Positions 16,175 to 25,473 are shown, counted from the first letter of the stretch. The stretch: 64,000 nt of DNA from Sphingomonas sp. NFR15 (GCF_900103265.1 NZ_FMWX01000008.1:124001-188000), one strand, 5' to 3'. Translations and numbers: made by a program. The notes: a model not told the origin generated them from the sequence alone.

Positions 16175-18553
16175 TCAGGCCTTTGGCGCGGGTTCGTCCT
16201 CGGCCGTCGCCACCGGAAGGTCGAAGGAGAAGCAGGCGCCTCCGCCGACGACGTTCGTGACGGACAGCTGGCCACCCATGGCCTCGATGGCGGAGCGGCA
16301 TATCTGCAGCCCCATACCGATGCCCGTGGGCTTCGTCGTGAAGAAGGGCTCGAACATCCGCTCAAAGTCTTCGTCGGGAATGCCCGGCCCAGTATCCATG
16401 ACACGCACCCGGACCAGCTCTCCCTCCTCGAGCAGCTGGATCGTGATCCGGCGCTGGCCGCCCTGATCCCGCATCGCATCGGTCGCGTTGCTGACAAGAT
16501 TCACGAGGACCTGCTGCAGTTCGACCGGATCACCCTTGATCAGCGGGATACTCCGCGGGCTGTCTATCTGCAGCGTCGTCGCGGCACCGGCGAGATCGTG
16601 TGCGAGGAGATCCCTGGTATCCTCGGCGAGCCGCCGCAGATCGATTTCCTCCACGGCTCGGCGACCGGCGACGATGTTCTCACGCGTCCTCTGAACGATG
16701 CCGGCGACCCGCTGCGCGGTCCTTTCCACACGCTTCAGAATGCTCGCGACCTTCTCGATGTCGGGAACATCCCGAAGAGCCAGGCGCAGCCCCGTCTGCG
16801 CGTCGATCAGGATCGATGCGATCGGCTGATTCAGCTCATGCGCGATGGACGCTGAGAGCGCACCCACGGTCGCGACCCGGTTAGCGCGCGCCAGTTCCGA
16901 TTGGGCGGCACGCCGCATTTCCTCGATGCGCATCTGATCGGTGAGATCCACGCAGCTGGCGAGATGCAATCCGTCCGCCAACCTTGTCACGTTGTAGTAG
17001 ACCGGGATCCGCCTGCCGCCCTTTCCGATGAGCACCGCAGGGCCATCGATGTGATCAACGCCGGCGAAGTACATCTCCAGCTGCCGCAGCAGCAGTTCGG
17101 CCCCATCCTCGGCGAGGTCCGCTGCCGGATGCGAGACCAGGTTGGCCACGTCGTCGTAGCCGAGCAGACGGGCCATCGCCTCGTTGACGCGCACCGTCCG
17201 GATCGAGCCGAGCGTATCCGCAAGTTCGACGGGATGGGCCGACATGTATCCGCGAAGATCCGCCACCCCTCGCGTCTTCAGGTCGTCGATCCGTTGCTCG
17301 GCGGCGCTGAAATCCACCTCGACGAAGGTCATGTTGCTGACGTCGAATAGGCCCGCGTAGCGCCGCTCGGTCCTCAGCAGCTCGGTCGTGCGATCGGCGA
17401 CGCGCTGCTCAAGCGTCTCGTTCAGGTCCCGCACCCTCTGATGGGCCGCCACCTCGTCATGGATGTCGGAGACGCCGCCATAGTAGCGGATCTGGTCGGA
17501 TCCGTCGGCGATCGGCACCGGCCTCCCGACCAGCGACATCCACCGGTAGCTGCCGTCAGCGTGTCTCAGCCGGAACGTCTCCCGTAGCTCCTTGCCGGCG
17601 GAAAACGACTTCTCCAGATTGGCCAGATAGGCTTCGCGATCGTCGGGGTGGAAGTCCTCGATCCAGTCCTGCCTCTCGATGACGGCGTTCAGGTCCCTAC
17701 CGGTGACCTCCGTGAAGCGCTCGTTGTAGAAGTCGACGTTGGCATGGCGGTCGGCGCGCCATAAAATCTGCGGTACCGAGTTAGTGAAGTTAATCAGCTC
17801 ACGACGGCTGTCCTCGAGTTCAGCGCGCAAATCCTGCAGCTGCTCTTTCGCCATGACCTCGTTGTGGACATCTGAAAGCCCACCAAATCGCTCGACCCGG
17901 TCCGAGAGCGGCGAATAGGCTGGGTTGTCGTAGATCTGCATCCATCGGTAAGACCCATCCGTCTGGCGAACCCTGACCTTCAGGTCTGTGACAGTCTGGG
18001 TCGCAACGGCATGTGACACGGTTTCGTCGAGTATCGCGATGTCGTCTGGATGGACGACGTCGTTGTAGTTTTGCTCTGCTATGACCGTCAGCCGATCAAG
18101 CCCCGTGACGGTTGTCCAACGTTCGTTGAGCAATTCGATCCGTCCCTCTGGATTGGAGCGCCAAAGCACAAATGGCACGGAGTTGGCGAACAACTCGAGT
18201 TCCGACCTGCTTCTCTCAAGATCGCGCTTGGCTACCTCAAGTCGCTTTCGGCTGATAAGGAGCGCCGCCGTCACACCGATGGCGATGCAGGCGAAGAGAC
18301 ATCGCAGGGCGCTCGACGGGGACGGTTGTCCGAAGTGGGCGACGACCCATGCGGCGACCGTCAGGGCCACGCATATCTGCGCGGCGCGCAGGACAGTGGC
18401 ATGACCAGCGGCCAAGGAGACAAGCACCAGCACTGGGAGATACAGGATTGAGACCGCAAAGTCGTATTCAGCGATGCTATCAATCCAGAAGACAGCGGCA
18501 GCCCCGATCGCGGCCACGGCCAACATCAAGACATTTCTCACCCCTTCATTCAT
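16175..18553 (-). CDS. membrane-associated PAS-containing sensor histidine kinase
   Basis: 792 residues from the ATG at 18553; a GTG at 18592 would add 13. Order: four or so N-terminal membrane helices (residues 8-105), a coiled segment, two well-matched PAS/PAC domains (about 115-235 and 250-370), a coiled coil (RVRDLNETLEQRVADRTTEL), a third, more divergent sensor region (about 395-545), then the HisKA dimerisation domain with His572 in ASIAHELNQP and an ATPase domain (NLVSNATDAM, DTGPGIP, FFTTKPTGIGMGL). It resembles StyS/TodS/FixL-type kinases that pair with FixJ-type regulators. There is no attached receiver. Confidence 0.93.
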   Translation of the reverse strand: MNEGVRNVLMLAVAAIGAAAVFWIDSIAEYDFAVSILYLPVLVLVSLAAGHATVLRAAQICVALTVAAWVVAHFGQPSPSSALRCLFACIAIGVTAALLISRKRLEVAKRDLERSRSELELFANSVPFVLWRSNPEGRIELLNERWTTVTGLDRLTVIAEQNYNDVVHPDDIAILDETVSHAVATQTVTDLKVRVRQTDGSYRWMQIYDNPAYSPLSDRVERFGGLSDVHNEVMAKEQLQDLRAELEDSRRELINFTNSVPQILWRADRHANVDFYNERFTEVTGRDLNAVIERQDWIEDFHPDDREAYLANLEKSFSAGKELRETFRLRHADGSYRWMSLVGRPVPIADGSDQIRYYGGVSDIHDEVAAHQRVRDLNETLEQRVADRTTELLRTERRYAGLFDVSNMTFVEVDFSAAEQRIDDLKTRGVADLRGYMSAHPVELADTLGSIRTVRVNEAMARLLGYDDVANLVSHPAADLAEDGAELLLRQLEMYFAGVDHIDGPAVLIGKGGRRIPVYYNVTRLADGLHLASCVDLTDQMRIEEMRRAAQSELARANRVATVGALSASIAHELNQPIASILIDAQTGLRLALRDVPDIEKVASILKRVERTAQRVAGIVQRTRENIVAGRRAVEEIDLRRLAEDTRDLLAHDLAGAATTLQIDSPRSIPLIKGDPVELQQVLVNLVSNATDAMRDQGGQRRITIQLLEEGELVRVRVMDTGPGIPDEDFERMFEPFFTTKPTGIGMGLQICRSAIEAMGGQLSVTNVVGGGACFSFDLPVATAEDEPAPKA

Positions 18554-18876
18554 GCCCCACCGTATCTTCGTATCGCCGCGCCTGATGGCCACGCATGCAC
18601 GATCTCATAGCGCATGAGCCCAATCTCGTCGCATGATCATTGCGGGACGAATGCCGGAAGGCTGCGGGGTGGGTTATTCCGTCAGACCGGGGTGCGGAGC
18701 GAAGAGCGTCGCGATGAAGGCGCCGTATGTCATGATACCAGCCACAAAGCGGGCCCCCTAGCGGAACCACAGGGCCGGTCGTACGCTTCTCTTTAGTCAG
18801 CTACAATCGCATCATCCCGAATGCGTGAAGGCCGATAGGCCGTCTCGCACGCTCATCCGTCTGGAGCATCTGAACT
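18554..18876. other. 323-bp divergent intergenic region between kinase and receiver genes
   Basis: It presumably holds both promoters. I see a small GGCC-gata-GGCC hairpin near 18830 and GTATGTCATGATAC near 18725, but no box of the shared type and no convincing gene. Confidence 0.5.
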
Positions 18877-19251
18877 TTGGAATCCCGACCGCGTAATTTC
18901 ACACGCACGATCGCCGTCGTCGATGACGACAAGGATCTCCGGACGTCGCTCGGCGATCTCCTGGAAAGCGTGGGATACACGGCACTTATTTTTGACAGCG
19001 CGGACAGCTTTCTGTCCTCGGATGCGCGCGACGGGGTCGATTGTGTGATCAGCGATATCCAGATGAAAGGTATGAACGGATTGGAGCTCGCTCGAACAGT
19101 GCGTTCCAGCAACACCCCCATTATTCTCATCACCGCATTCCCAACGCCAGAGATCAGCTGCCAGGCCAAATCTGCGGGCGTCCGTCAGCTGCTTTTCAAA
19201 CCGTTCAACTCGCAGGCGCTCATCGACGATCTCCAAGGCATTTTCGCCTAA
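18877..19251 (+). CDS. single-domain response regulator (receiver only)
   Basis: 124 residues from a TTG start with CTGGAG 10 bases upstream. A complete receiver: AVVDDDKD (acidic pocket), Asp60 in CVISDIQM, Thr88 in LITAF, Lys108 in LLFKPF. There is no output domain, so it acts by protein-protein contact or as a phosphate sink. Divergent from the PAS kinase, it may drain or relay phosphate from it, with the DNA-binding FixJ-type regulator at 3902 as the alternative partner. Confidence 0.85.
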   Translation: MESRPRNFTRTIAVVDDDKDLRTSLGDLLESVGYTALIFDSADSFLSSDARDGVDCVISDIQMKGMNGLELARTVRSSNTPIILITAFPTPEISCQAKSAGVRQLLFKPFNSQALIDDLQGIFA

Positions 19252-19265
19252 GGCCTTTTCCTCGG

Positions 19266-20195
19266 TCAGCCGGCGCCAAGTCTTTGCAGCCGGGTTTTTC
19301 GCTTTAGCGAAGCCATCGTCGCGAGGAATGCGGAAGAGCCGATCGCGACAGCCACCGCAGACCCTTCGGGACCGAATGTGCCGCCGGTGATCCAACTCGC
19401 GAACGCTCCGTCTGGAACGCTGCGAAAAAGACTGCCGTCGCTTGGCATGCCGGATACCGGTGCTCCGAAGATGGCGCCCTGCGCGAAGTTCCATCCTGCA
19501 TGGACACCAACGGAAAGCCAGATCCGACCCGTCAGAAGGTAGAATCCTGCCAGCATGAGCCCCGCCTCCACTGCGATCGCGAGGGCCGAGATGAGCGAGG
19601 CGTGCGGGTTGGCGAGATGGGCTCCGCCGAAGATGAGCGCCGAAAGCGCCAGCGCCGGTCTAACGCGAAAGGCGCAGGCCAACATCCGAAAGATCACAAG
19701 CCTTGCGAGGAGCTCTTCAAGCAGGCCAGTCCCCAAGGTCTCCCGGACATCATGCGGCCAATCGGTCCACCGCCCCCAGACCAGTTGGTAAACGCCCGCG
19801 AGCCATAGCAGGCCGACGACGGCCGTCATGAGGAGGCCGCCGAGTGCGATACCTCCGAGCAGTTCGATCGGAAGTCGCCCGGGCGCAAGCTCGTCCACGT
19901 CCCGGCGCTCGAACCTGCGGACAAGCAACGCGTAGGCGCCATACGCCAGCGCAACCGTGAGAAAGGCGATCCCGAGCAGCAGCGTCTGGTTCGGATAGAA
20001 TCCTCGCACGATTGACTGGAGCGAGAGGATTGACGCCAGGACGACAAGCAGCGCGACGAGCCAAACAAGACTGCGGAGCGGACGCCTAGGCCCCTGGCGC
20101 AGCACTCCGCCGGCCGCTGGCAGGTGCGAGGCTAACCACGCGGTGCTAGCGGGCTCGACCGGCTCGAGCGCGGGGCGCTTACGCGGCCTTTGCAT
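19266..20195 (-). CDS. CPBP-family intramembrane glutamic endopeptidase
   Basis: About 309 residues with seven or eight hydrophobic helices. The family's three conserved motifs are present: EELLAR (EExxxR) in GTGLLEELLARLVIFRML, FGGAHLANP, and VGVHAGWNFAQG. These Abi/CAAX-like membrane proteases process peptides or act in bacteriocin self-immunity; the substrate here is unknown. The start is uncertain: I use the ATG at 20195, which overlaps the end of the preceding gene by 17 bp. Confidence 0.82.
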   Translation of the reverse strand: MQRPRKRPALEPVEPASTAWLASHLPAAGGVLRQGPRRPLRSLVWLVALLVVLASILSLQSIVRGFYPNQTLLLGIAFLTVALAYGAYALLVRRFERRDVDELAPGRLPIELLGGIALGGLLMTAVVGLLWLAGVYQLVWGRWTDWPHDVRETLGTGLLEELLARLVIFRMLACAFRVRPALALSALIFGGAHLANPHASLISALAIAVEAGLMLAGFYLLTGRIWLSVGVHAGWNFAQGAIFGAPVSGMPSDGSLFRSVPDGAFASWITGGTFGPEGSAVAVAIGSSAFLATMASLKRKTRLQRLGAG

Positions 20196-20964
20196 AGGTA
20201 AAGCCGGCATGCTGCAATTCGGCGATGAACGCGACGACGCTGGGCACGAGGACGACGCCCTCAATGAGGTTGTTGGTGAGGTCCGCCGCGACCTGATCCG
20301 CGTTTCCCGACCCAGACTTCCCCACGACACCGCGGGCGATGGCGTGAATGGAGTCGTGGCACGCCACCATCACGGCACCGCGCCGCTGCAGGGTGCGGAT
20401 GCTGTTGCCGCCAGGGCCGTAGAATCCATCGGTCCTCTGCCGGTCATCGGTCGGCGAGACTCCTGCCGGCTCGGCCACGAACGTGTTCGCAGCGGCCTTT
20501 CCGCCCGCATTCGCCGCCAGCCCATACCTGTCCCACATGCTCTGTTCGAAGAGCGTTAGGTGGGCCGTGCCATGCACGGCGGCGACCGCGAGGAAGTCCG
20601 GATGACGGTGAGCGAAGACCTGTCCGTTCATGGCCTCGCGCATCAGGTTCAGCCACGCCGCCGATATCTCCGAAGCCTCCCACATCTGCTTCCTGCTGCC
20701 ACGGTAGGACAGCAGGAGGTCCGAGGCCTCGTGATCCCACAGATCGCTGCGGTCGATCATGAAGGGAACCTTGTCGAAGCCTCTGCGGCGCGGTGCCGCG
20801 GCCAGCCTGCGGGCCAGATCCGACAATGCGCCCGCACCTGATGCAACGGCGTCCGGGAGCTGCGGGTTAGCCTGGGCGAAGCCTGCACCCGGGAGAGCCG
20901 CCATCGCGGCGGCTCCACCCAGCAGCGCGAACGCCCGGCGCCTGTCGAGGGGTTGGTCGAACAT
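20179..20964 (-). CDS. Tat-exported hypothetical protein
   Basis: 261 residues. Twin-arginine leader DRRRAFALLGGAAAMAALPG with a cleavage-like AQA site at about 31-33. The mature part contains several His residues (FAHRHPDFLAVAAVHGTAHL, ACHDSIHAIARGVVG) that could hold a metal or heme, and an acidic/aromatic LWDHEASDLLLSYRG segment. I recognise it only as a Tat-signal hypothetical family. It is 11 bp after the inactive beta-lactamase/DUF302 gene, so it is co-transcribed with it. Confidence 0.65.
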   Translation of the reverse strand: MFDQPLDRRRAFALLGGAAAMAALPGAGFAQANPQLPDAVASGAGALSDLARRLAAAPRRRGFDKVPFMIDRSDLWDHEASDLLLSYRGSRKQMWEASEISAAWLNLMREAMNGQVFAHRHPDFLAVAAVHGTAHLTLFEQSMWDRYGLAANAGGKAAANTFVAEPAGVSPTDDRQRTDGFYGPGGNSIRTLQRRGAVMVACHDSIHAIARGVVGKSGSGNADQVAADLTNNLIEGVVLVPSVVAFIAELQHAGFTYAKAA

Positions 20965-20975
20965 GTGGGTTCCCC

Positions 20976-22592
20976 TCAGTATGCGTAGACGTTGGCGGCG
21001 CGGCGCGCGACCCCGTCCATGAACATCGACATCGCGCCGATGGTGGCGGGATCCTTGATCCCGTAGCGGTCCGCGAGCGTATCGAGGTTCGGGTAGCCGA
21101 CCCAGGTGCGGCCACGGGCATCCTCCCAGACCAGCATCCGAAGCGGCAGGTCGAGGCCGATCGCCTGGCTCTCGTTCATCAGCTTCGTCCCGACCTTGGG
21201 ATTGCCGAACGTGATGACGGTCGTCGGACGGAGCTGAAGGTCGGCGCCGCGCGCATTTGCTGCGTGGTCGACGGTGGCGAAGACCGGCACCTTGGCCTCA
21301 GTCAGGGCTCCCCGGATCCGCGAGACCGTGTCCGCAGCCCCGTATTTGCTCTCCTGAACGACCATCTGGGCCTGGTCGACACCCGGTCCGAGATCCGCCC
21401 GGTAGGCCTGTGCGATCTGACGAGCGAGGACCGTCAGGTCCACTCCCTCCTTGTTGGTCAGCAGCGTCACGCAGACCAGCTCATCCGACGCCGTGAAGCG
21501 GCTGAGGTAGGAACTGAAGCCGGGCGAATCCCCCTTCACCTCCATGAAGCCGGGATGATGGGTGAACTCCCAGCCCAGCATCGCCGGCACCATCGTTCCA
21601 CCCGCCAGCTTGGTCGGCATGTAGATGACGTCGCGATCGGCAAGCTCCTTGACGAGCGTCGATCCCGCAAGGCCGATGTCCCACTTGCTGATGTCCTCGG
21701 CCGACGACCAGAGGTCACCGAAGCCGAACAGGTTCGACGACGCCTCGGGCGCGATCCGGGTCATTTGCCCCGCGACCATTCGGTAGCCCGTCGCAGGCTC
21801 CACCGGATTGATGAAGGGCTCCTCGGACTTGAAGCGCGAATGCTGATTGTCGCCGGGATGCGAGGCAGGACGGTCGATCCTCGCACGCGCGCCGAAGTCG
21901 TCGGCGAACATCGTGCTCTCGAGGTGCATGCGCTCGATCTGATTGCGCCGGACGAAGTCCCGGTAGGGCATGCCGCTCGCCTGTTCGATGACAAGCGCAA
22001 GAAGCGTCGCGTCGGTCGCGCTGAGCGCAACCTGGCTTCCGCTCTTGAAACGCAGTGGCTCGGCCCGAACCAGATCGAGGAGCTCCTGCGGCTTGTAGCG
22101 CTTCGAATCCTCGAGATGGGTCCGATAGTCCGCGATCCCCGAGCTGTGCTGCATGAGCTGCAGGATGGTCACGCGGCTCCATGCCGCCGGCAGGCCGGAG
22201 ACGTGCTTCGAGACTGGATCGGACAGCTCCAGCTTGCCCATCTCCTTCAGCTGCATGACGGCGACAGCGGTGAACGCCTGCGTCACCGGCCCGACGTTCC
22301 ACATCGTCTTGGTCGACGCGAGTTCGTCCAGATCCAGGCTCGTCTTCCCGTAGCCGGCCGAGCGGGGAATGTAGGGAGCCTGGACGATCGCCATCGTCAG
22401 GCCGGGCAGCTTGTGCTTCTCGATGAAGTCGGCGACCAGCTTGTCGATCGTCGCGCCATAGGTGGCCAGCCGATAGTCGCCTCGCACGATCGGCAGCACT
22501 GGGGCCGGCGCCGTCTGCCCGAAGGCCACAGCGGGCATCGAGGCGGCCGCCACAGCCGAAAGCATCAACCGAGAATATTGTCCGAGGCGCAT
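20976..22592 (-). CDS. secreted serine-hydrolase-fold (beta-lactamase-like) protein fused to DUF302; catalytic motifs lost
   Basis: 538 residues from the ATG at 22592, with a Sec signal peptide ending AVAFGQ. Residues about 40-400 align with class C beta-lactamase/esterase folds, but the SxxK catalytic motif, usually GSVTK, reads GPVTQ (about residue 96), and the YxN position is occupied by LSA (VALSATDATLL), so the hydrolase is very likely inactive. The last 130 residues are a DUF302 domain (ADTVSRIRGALTEAKVPVFA). First gene of the 22592-19266 operon. A degenerate regulon box (22702-22711) lies 110 bp upstream. Confidence 0.8.
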   Translation of the reverse strand: MRLGQYSRLMLSAVAAASMPAVAFGQTAPAPVLPIVRGDYRLATYGATIDKLVADFIEKHKLPGLTMAIVQAPYIPRSAGYGKTSLDLDELASTKTMWNVGPVTQAFTAVAVMQLKEMGKLELSDPVSKHVSGLPAAWSRVTILQLMQHSSGIADYRTHLEDSKRYKPQELLDLVRAEPLRFKSGSQVALSATDATLLALVIEQASGMPYRDFVRRNQIERMHLESTMFADDFGARARIDRPASHPGDNQHSRFKSEEPFINPVEPATGYRMVAGQMTRIAPEASSNLFGFGDLWSSAEDISKWDIGLAGSTLVKELADRDVIYMPTKLAGGTMVPAMLGWEFTHHPGFMEVKGDSPGFSSYLSRFTASDELVCVTLLTNKEGVDLTVLARQIAQAYRADLGPGVDQAQMVVQESKYGAADTVSRIRGALTEAKVPVFATVDHAANARGADLQLRPTTVITFGNPKVGTKLMNESQAIGLDLPLRMLVWEDARGRTWVGYPNLDTLADRYGIKDPATIGAMSMFMDGVARRAANVYAY

Positions 22593-22701
22593 GGTCTGTT
22601 TCCCTACCTGTCGTCGGCGCATCAGGCGCCGGGAGTGGCTGGGCGGCATGTTCGCAACCTGAGCCCGGACGAGCCATAAGACGCTCGGCGGGTCCGCCCC
22701 C

Positions 22702-22711
22702 GACTTCGGTA
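22702..22711 (-). promoter_or_regulatory. degenerate TACCnnGGTA box, inside a duplicated promoter segment
   Basis: TACCGAAGTC on the minus strand, followed 20 bases later by TCTTAT. The surrounding 60-70 bp closely match those around 23765-23774. Confidence 0.5.
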
Positions 22712-22843
22712 GGGCTGCGAGCGACCCGGGTCGGGGATGACAGGGCATCGCTATCGGCTGGACGACCGACATGCGCGTCTCGTTGGTCAGCGTTCTAGTC
22801 CGAAAGCGTGACCCTCCTGAGCCGCCGGAACCCCTACGAGGGG

Positions 22844-23632
22844 TCATTCACCCTTGAATGCGAATGCCGGCCGAGGCTCGCCCCGCTTGAAAGCATCGAC
22901 CGAAGCCGGGAGTGCAAGCCTGACATCCTCAGATTCGAATAGCGGGAGAGCGATGTCAGCCGTCGCCTCGTCGGCCGCAGACACGCCTCCCGTCGCCCAA
23001 ATGCGCAGGAGAGCCTTGTGCGCCGCATGCGCGCGGGTTGCACCAGCCGCCAGCTTCGTCACGAATGCAATCGCCTCGTCGAGGAGCGCATCATCCGCCA
23101 CCACGCGGTTGACCACGCCGTGATGCTCCATGACCCGCGCTGGAACTTGTTCCGAGGTCAGCGCCCACTCCATTGCCTTGGCTCGTCCAGCCCTCTCCGC
23201 GACCCGATAGATGCCTCCAAGCAGCGTGACGATCCCAAGCGATTGTTCCGGATGCCCGAAGCGCGCGCTCTCGCCTGCGAAGATCATGTCCGCCCGGACG
23301 GCGAGTTCCAGTCCACCACCGAGACAAAGGCCCTGGACGGCCGCGATCGTCGGGATAGCCATCCGCTCGAACCGGTTGAAGGTCTGCATGAAGCGCTCGA
23401 GCAGATTTCGCAGCTGGTGCGGGCTCAGGTCACGCCAGGGAACAATGTCCCCTCCGAAACTGAAGTCCCGACCTTGGGCGTGCAAAAGCAACGCCCGCGC
23501 ATCGCCGTCCTCGATCGAAGAAAGAGCCGCATCGAGTTCGTCCAGCATCTGCGGGGAAAGTCGGTTCTGGGGGCCGTTCGACAGGGTGATGACGGCCACC
23601 TGGCCGTCGATCGCGTAGTTCAAATGGGGCAT
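22844..23632 (-). CDS. enoyl-CoA hydratase/isomerase family protein
   Basis: 262 residues starting MPHLNYAIDGQVAVITLSNG. Crotonase fold: the oxyanion-hole segments ALLLHAQGRDFSFGGDI and AAVQGLCLGGGLELAVRADM are clear. The positions of the two catalytic Glu residues of true hydratases read HPEQSLGIVTLLGG, so at least one acid is kept. It is probably a beta-oxidation or aromatic-acid side-chain enzyme. A box and -10 (23765-23774) lie 133 bp upstream. Confidence 0.88.
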   Translation of the reverse strand: MPHLNYAIDGQVAVITLSNGPQNRLSPQMLDELDAALSSIEDGDARALLLHAQGRDFSFGGDIVPWRDLSPHQLRNLLERFMQTFNRFERMAIPTIAAVQGLCLGGGLELAVRADMIFAGESARFGHPEQSLGIVTLLGGIYRVAERAGRAKAMEWALTSEQVPARVMEHHGVVNRVVADDALLDEAIAFVTKLAAGATRAHAAHKALLRIWATGGVSAADEATADIALPLFESEDVRLALPASVDAFKRGEPRPAFAFKGE

Positions 23633-23764
23633 CGCTGCGCGTCCTCGACCGAAGTGTGATGAACCGATCTGCGGCCGTGGCACTCGACGCCGGCAACCAA
23701 TCAGGACGGGACAGTCGCAAGCGCATCGCTTGCGAACCATTCGACGCTTGGTGGGTTCGCCCCG

Positions 23765-23774
23765 GACCTCGGTA
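23765..23774 (-). promoter_or_regulatory. TACCnnGGTA-type box before the enoyl-CoA hydratase gene
   Basis: TACCGAGGTC on the minus strand, then 20 bases, then TCGAAT. One mismatch to consensus. Part of the segment that is repeated near 22702. Confidence 0.55.
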
Positions 23775-23779
23775 GGGCT

Positions 23780-24799
23780 TCAGGTGACTTGGGTCGGTGC
23801 GTCCGCGGACCGAAATGGCTGGGCGGCCACGGCGTTCGGCGGCAACAGGCCTCCGCGAAACAAGAGGAGGAGCGTCCGGACGGCGATGACCAGAACCACC
23901 ACATTGGCCAGGACGAACACGATCGGAGCCAAGGCTGCGATCGCGCCGCCGGGACTGGCAGGCGCCAACCGGACCATCGCCCCAGCGAGCGCCGTGGCGC
24001 CGAAGGTGAAGGCCCAATAGCTCGCGCCGAAGGGCTGCTCTCCGATCCACCGGGCCATGCGCAAAAGCAGCATCGCCTGAAGCAGACCGTAGCCGATCAA
24101 CATGTGCGCCATGAGGTCCGGCACGCCGGCACCGACCGCGAGATAGCTCACCGCCCCGACCGCAGGCGGTGCGAGCTGGATGCCCAGCGTCGGACGGATC
24201 GGCGCCGGCATCGGCTCGGCCGTATAAAGGCGCAGGAGAAGAACCGATTCAACGGCGAGCCAAGTGAAGAAGCCTGCACCGAAGGCGAGTTGCCCCCACT
24301 CGTGCCAGCCCAGCGCCGCAGCGACGGTCCCGCTGACGAAGCCACCGGCCACCATGGGCAGATACAGCACCGGCGTGGTCGCGGCATCGCTTCGCCCGCC
24401 TCGCCAGAGGATGCCGGTGCGCCACAGCGCGAAGAACAGGGTGAACCCAGCCCCGAGGATGAACAGCGTGATCGCGATGGGCCGCGAGAATGTCAGCACG
24501 CCCTGTGCAATCAGCAGCGTGCTTACGCCCGCCAAACCGATGAAGCAGCATTGCACCGGATGCTCGGCTTCCTGCGCGGCAACCGCGGGTGCCCACACCC
24601 ATTTGAGCGCATAGAGACACCCCACCACCAGCCAGGCGAGGATCGCCGCGACCAGAAGCAGGTCTGCGATCACACCCGCAAGACTCCATACGGAATGCGC
24701 GGCGCGCCACGCATTTGACAGGCCAGCAAGTCCCAGCACGATGCCGAAGAACGAGGCCGGGACGATCGGGGGCCCTCCCGAACCGGACTGCTGAACCAT
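23780..24799 (-). CDS. TDT/SLAC1-family transporter, TehA-like
   Basis: 339 residues with about ten hydrophobic helices. It starts with the family hallmark PPIVPASFFGIVLGLAGLSN. TehA/SLAC1 proteins are anion channels or exporters linked to tellurite, malate or sulfite movement; the substrate cannot be told here. The ATG at 24799 follows a GGAAGGAG ribosome site. A weak box (24907-24916) lies 108 bp upstream. Its stop is only 5 bp from the box of the next gene (23774). Confidence 0.85.
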   Translation of the reverse strand: MVQQSGSGGPPIVPASFFGIVLGLAGLSNAWRAAHSVWSLAGVIADLLLVAAILAWLVVGCLYALKWVWAPAVAAQEAEHPVQCCFIGLAGVSTLLIAQGVLTFSRPIAITLFILGAGFTLFFALWRTGILWRGGRSDAATTPVLYLPMVAGGFVSGTVAAALGWHEWGQLAFGAGFFTWLAVESVLLLRLYTAEPMPAPIRPTLGIQLAPPAVGAVSYLAVGAGVPDLMAHMLIGYGLLQAMLLLRMARWIGEQPFGASYWAFTFGATALAGAMVRLAPASPGGAIAALAPIVFVLANVVVLVIAVRTLLLLFRGGLLPPNAVAAQPFRSADAPTQVT

Positions 24800-24906
24800 C
24801 ACGAAACTCCTTCCAGAAGCGGGCCAATCTCGAGCGGGCGGCGCTCCTTCCGCGAGCATGGCCCTGCGAGCGTGTCGTGAACCTTCAGATCCCCGCCGCC
24901 AATCTG

Positions 24907-24916
24907 GACGCTGGTA
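24907..24916 (-). promoter_or_regulatory. weak TACCnnGGTA-like box before the TehA-like gene
   Basis: TACCAGCGTC on the minus strand, two mismatches. Listed because its distance (108 bp) fits the others. Confidence 0.25.
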
Positions 24917-24940
24917 TGGCTTCCGCGGCCTGCGGCATCA

Positions 24941-25459
24941 TCAGGCTCTCGCGCCGACGATCGAGAAGTTGCCGACCGCATGCGCCACAAGCGCGCCATC
25001 GCGGTCCTTCACCTCGCCCGTGACGTAGATGACCCGCCGTCCCGCGTTGATCACGCGCCCGGTCGCCGTGACCGGTGCGTTGGTCACGGTTATCGGTCGG
25101 AGGTAGGTGACGTTCAGATCGAGCGTGACGATCCCGTTTCCCTGCGGAAGGGTCGTATGCGCGGCGCATCCCATCGCGGTGTCGAGCACGGTTGCGGCAG
25201 CCCCGCCGTGCAGCATTCCCATCGTGTTCTCGATCGACGGGTCGTGGTCGAGCCGCATGGCGACCTCGCCCGGTTCAGCGACCACACATCGGAAACCCAG
25301 GAGGCGGGCCATCGGCGGGGCGGGCAACACGCCATCGCGGATGCCGCGCATGATCTCGAGGCCCGACAACCCTGCGACAAGCGCAGGCACAACAGAGGCA
25401 TCGTGCCACTCCACGATGCGCGTCCGGAGCACCTCTCGCGGGATCGAGTACTCAAGCAT
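24941..25459 (-). CDS. PaaI-type hotdog thioesterase
   Basis: 172 residues starting MLEYSIPREVLRTRIVEWHD. The hotdog-fold core carries the family motif NTMGMLHGGAAATVLDTAMG (residues 78-97), where the acid in VLDT is catalytic, then LNVTYLRPI. It would hydrolyse an acyl-CoA, perhaps one formed by the nearby enoyl-CoA hydratase. It lies 14 bp after the AraC-type gene and is probably in the same operon. Confidence 0.88.
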   Translation of the reverse strand: MLEYSIPREVLRTRIVEWHDASVVPALVAGLSGLEIMRGIRDGVLPAPPMARLLGFRCVVAEPGEVAMRLDHDPSIENTMGMLHGGAAATVLDTAMGCAAHTTLPQGNGIVTLDLNVTYLRPITVTNAPVTATGRVINAGRRVIYVTGEVKDRDGALVAHAVGNFSIVGARA

Positions 25460-25473
25460 TTCGCGAATTCCTC

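Noticed and set aside
18720..18740. GTATGTCATGATAC upstream of the kinase as another regulon box
   Set aside because: Its half-sites are turned the other way (GTAT...ATAC rather than TACC...GGTA) and there is no -10 at the usual distance.
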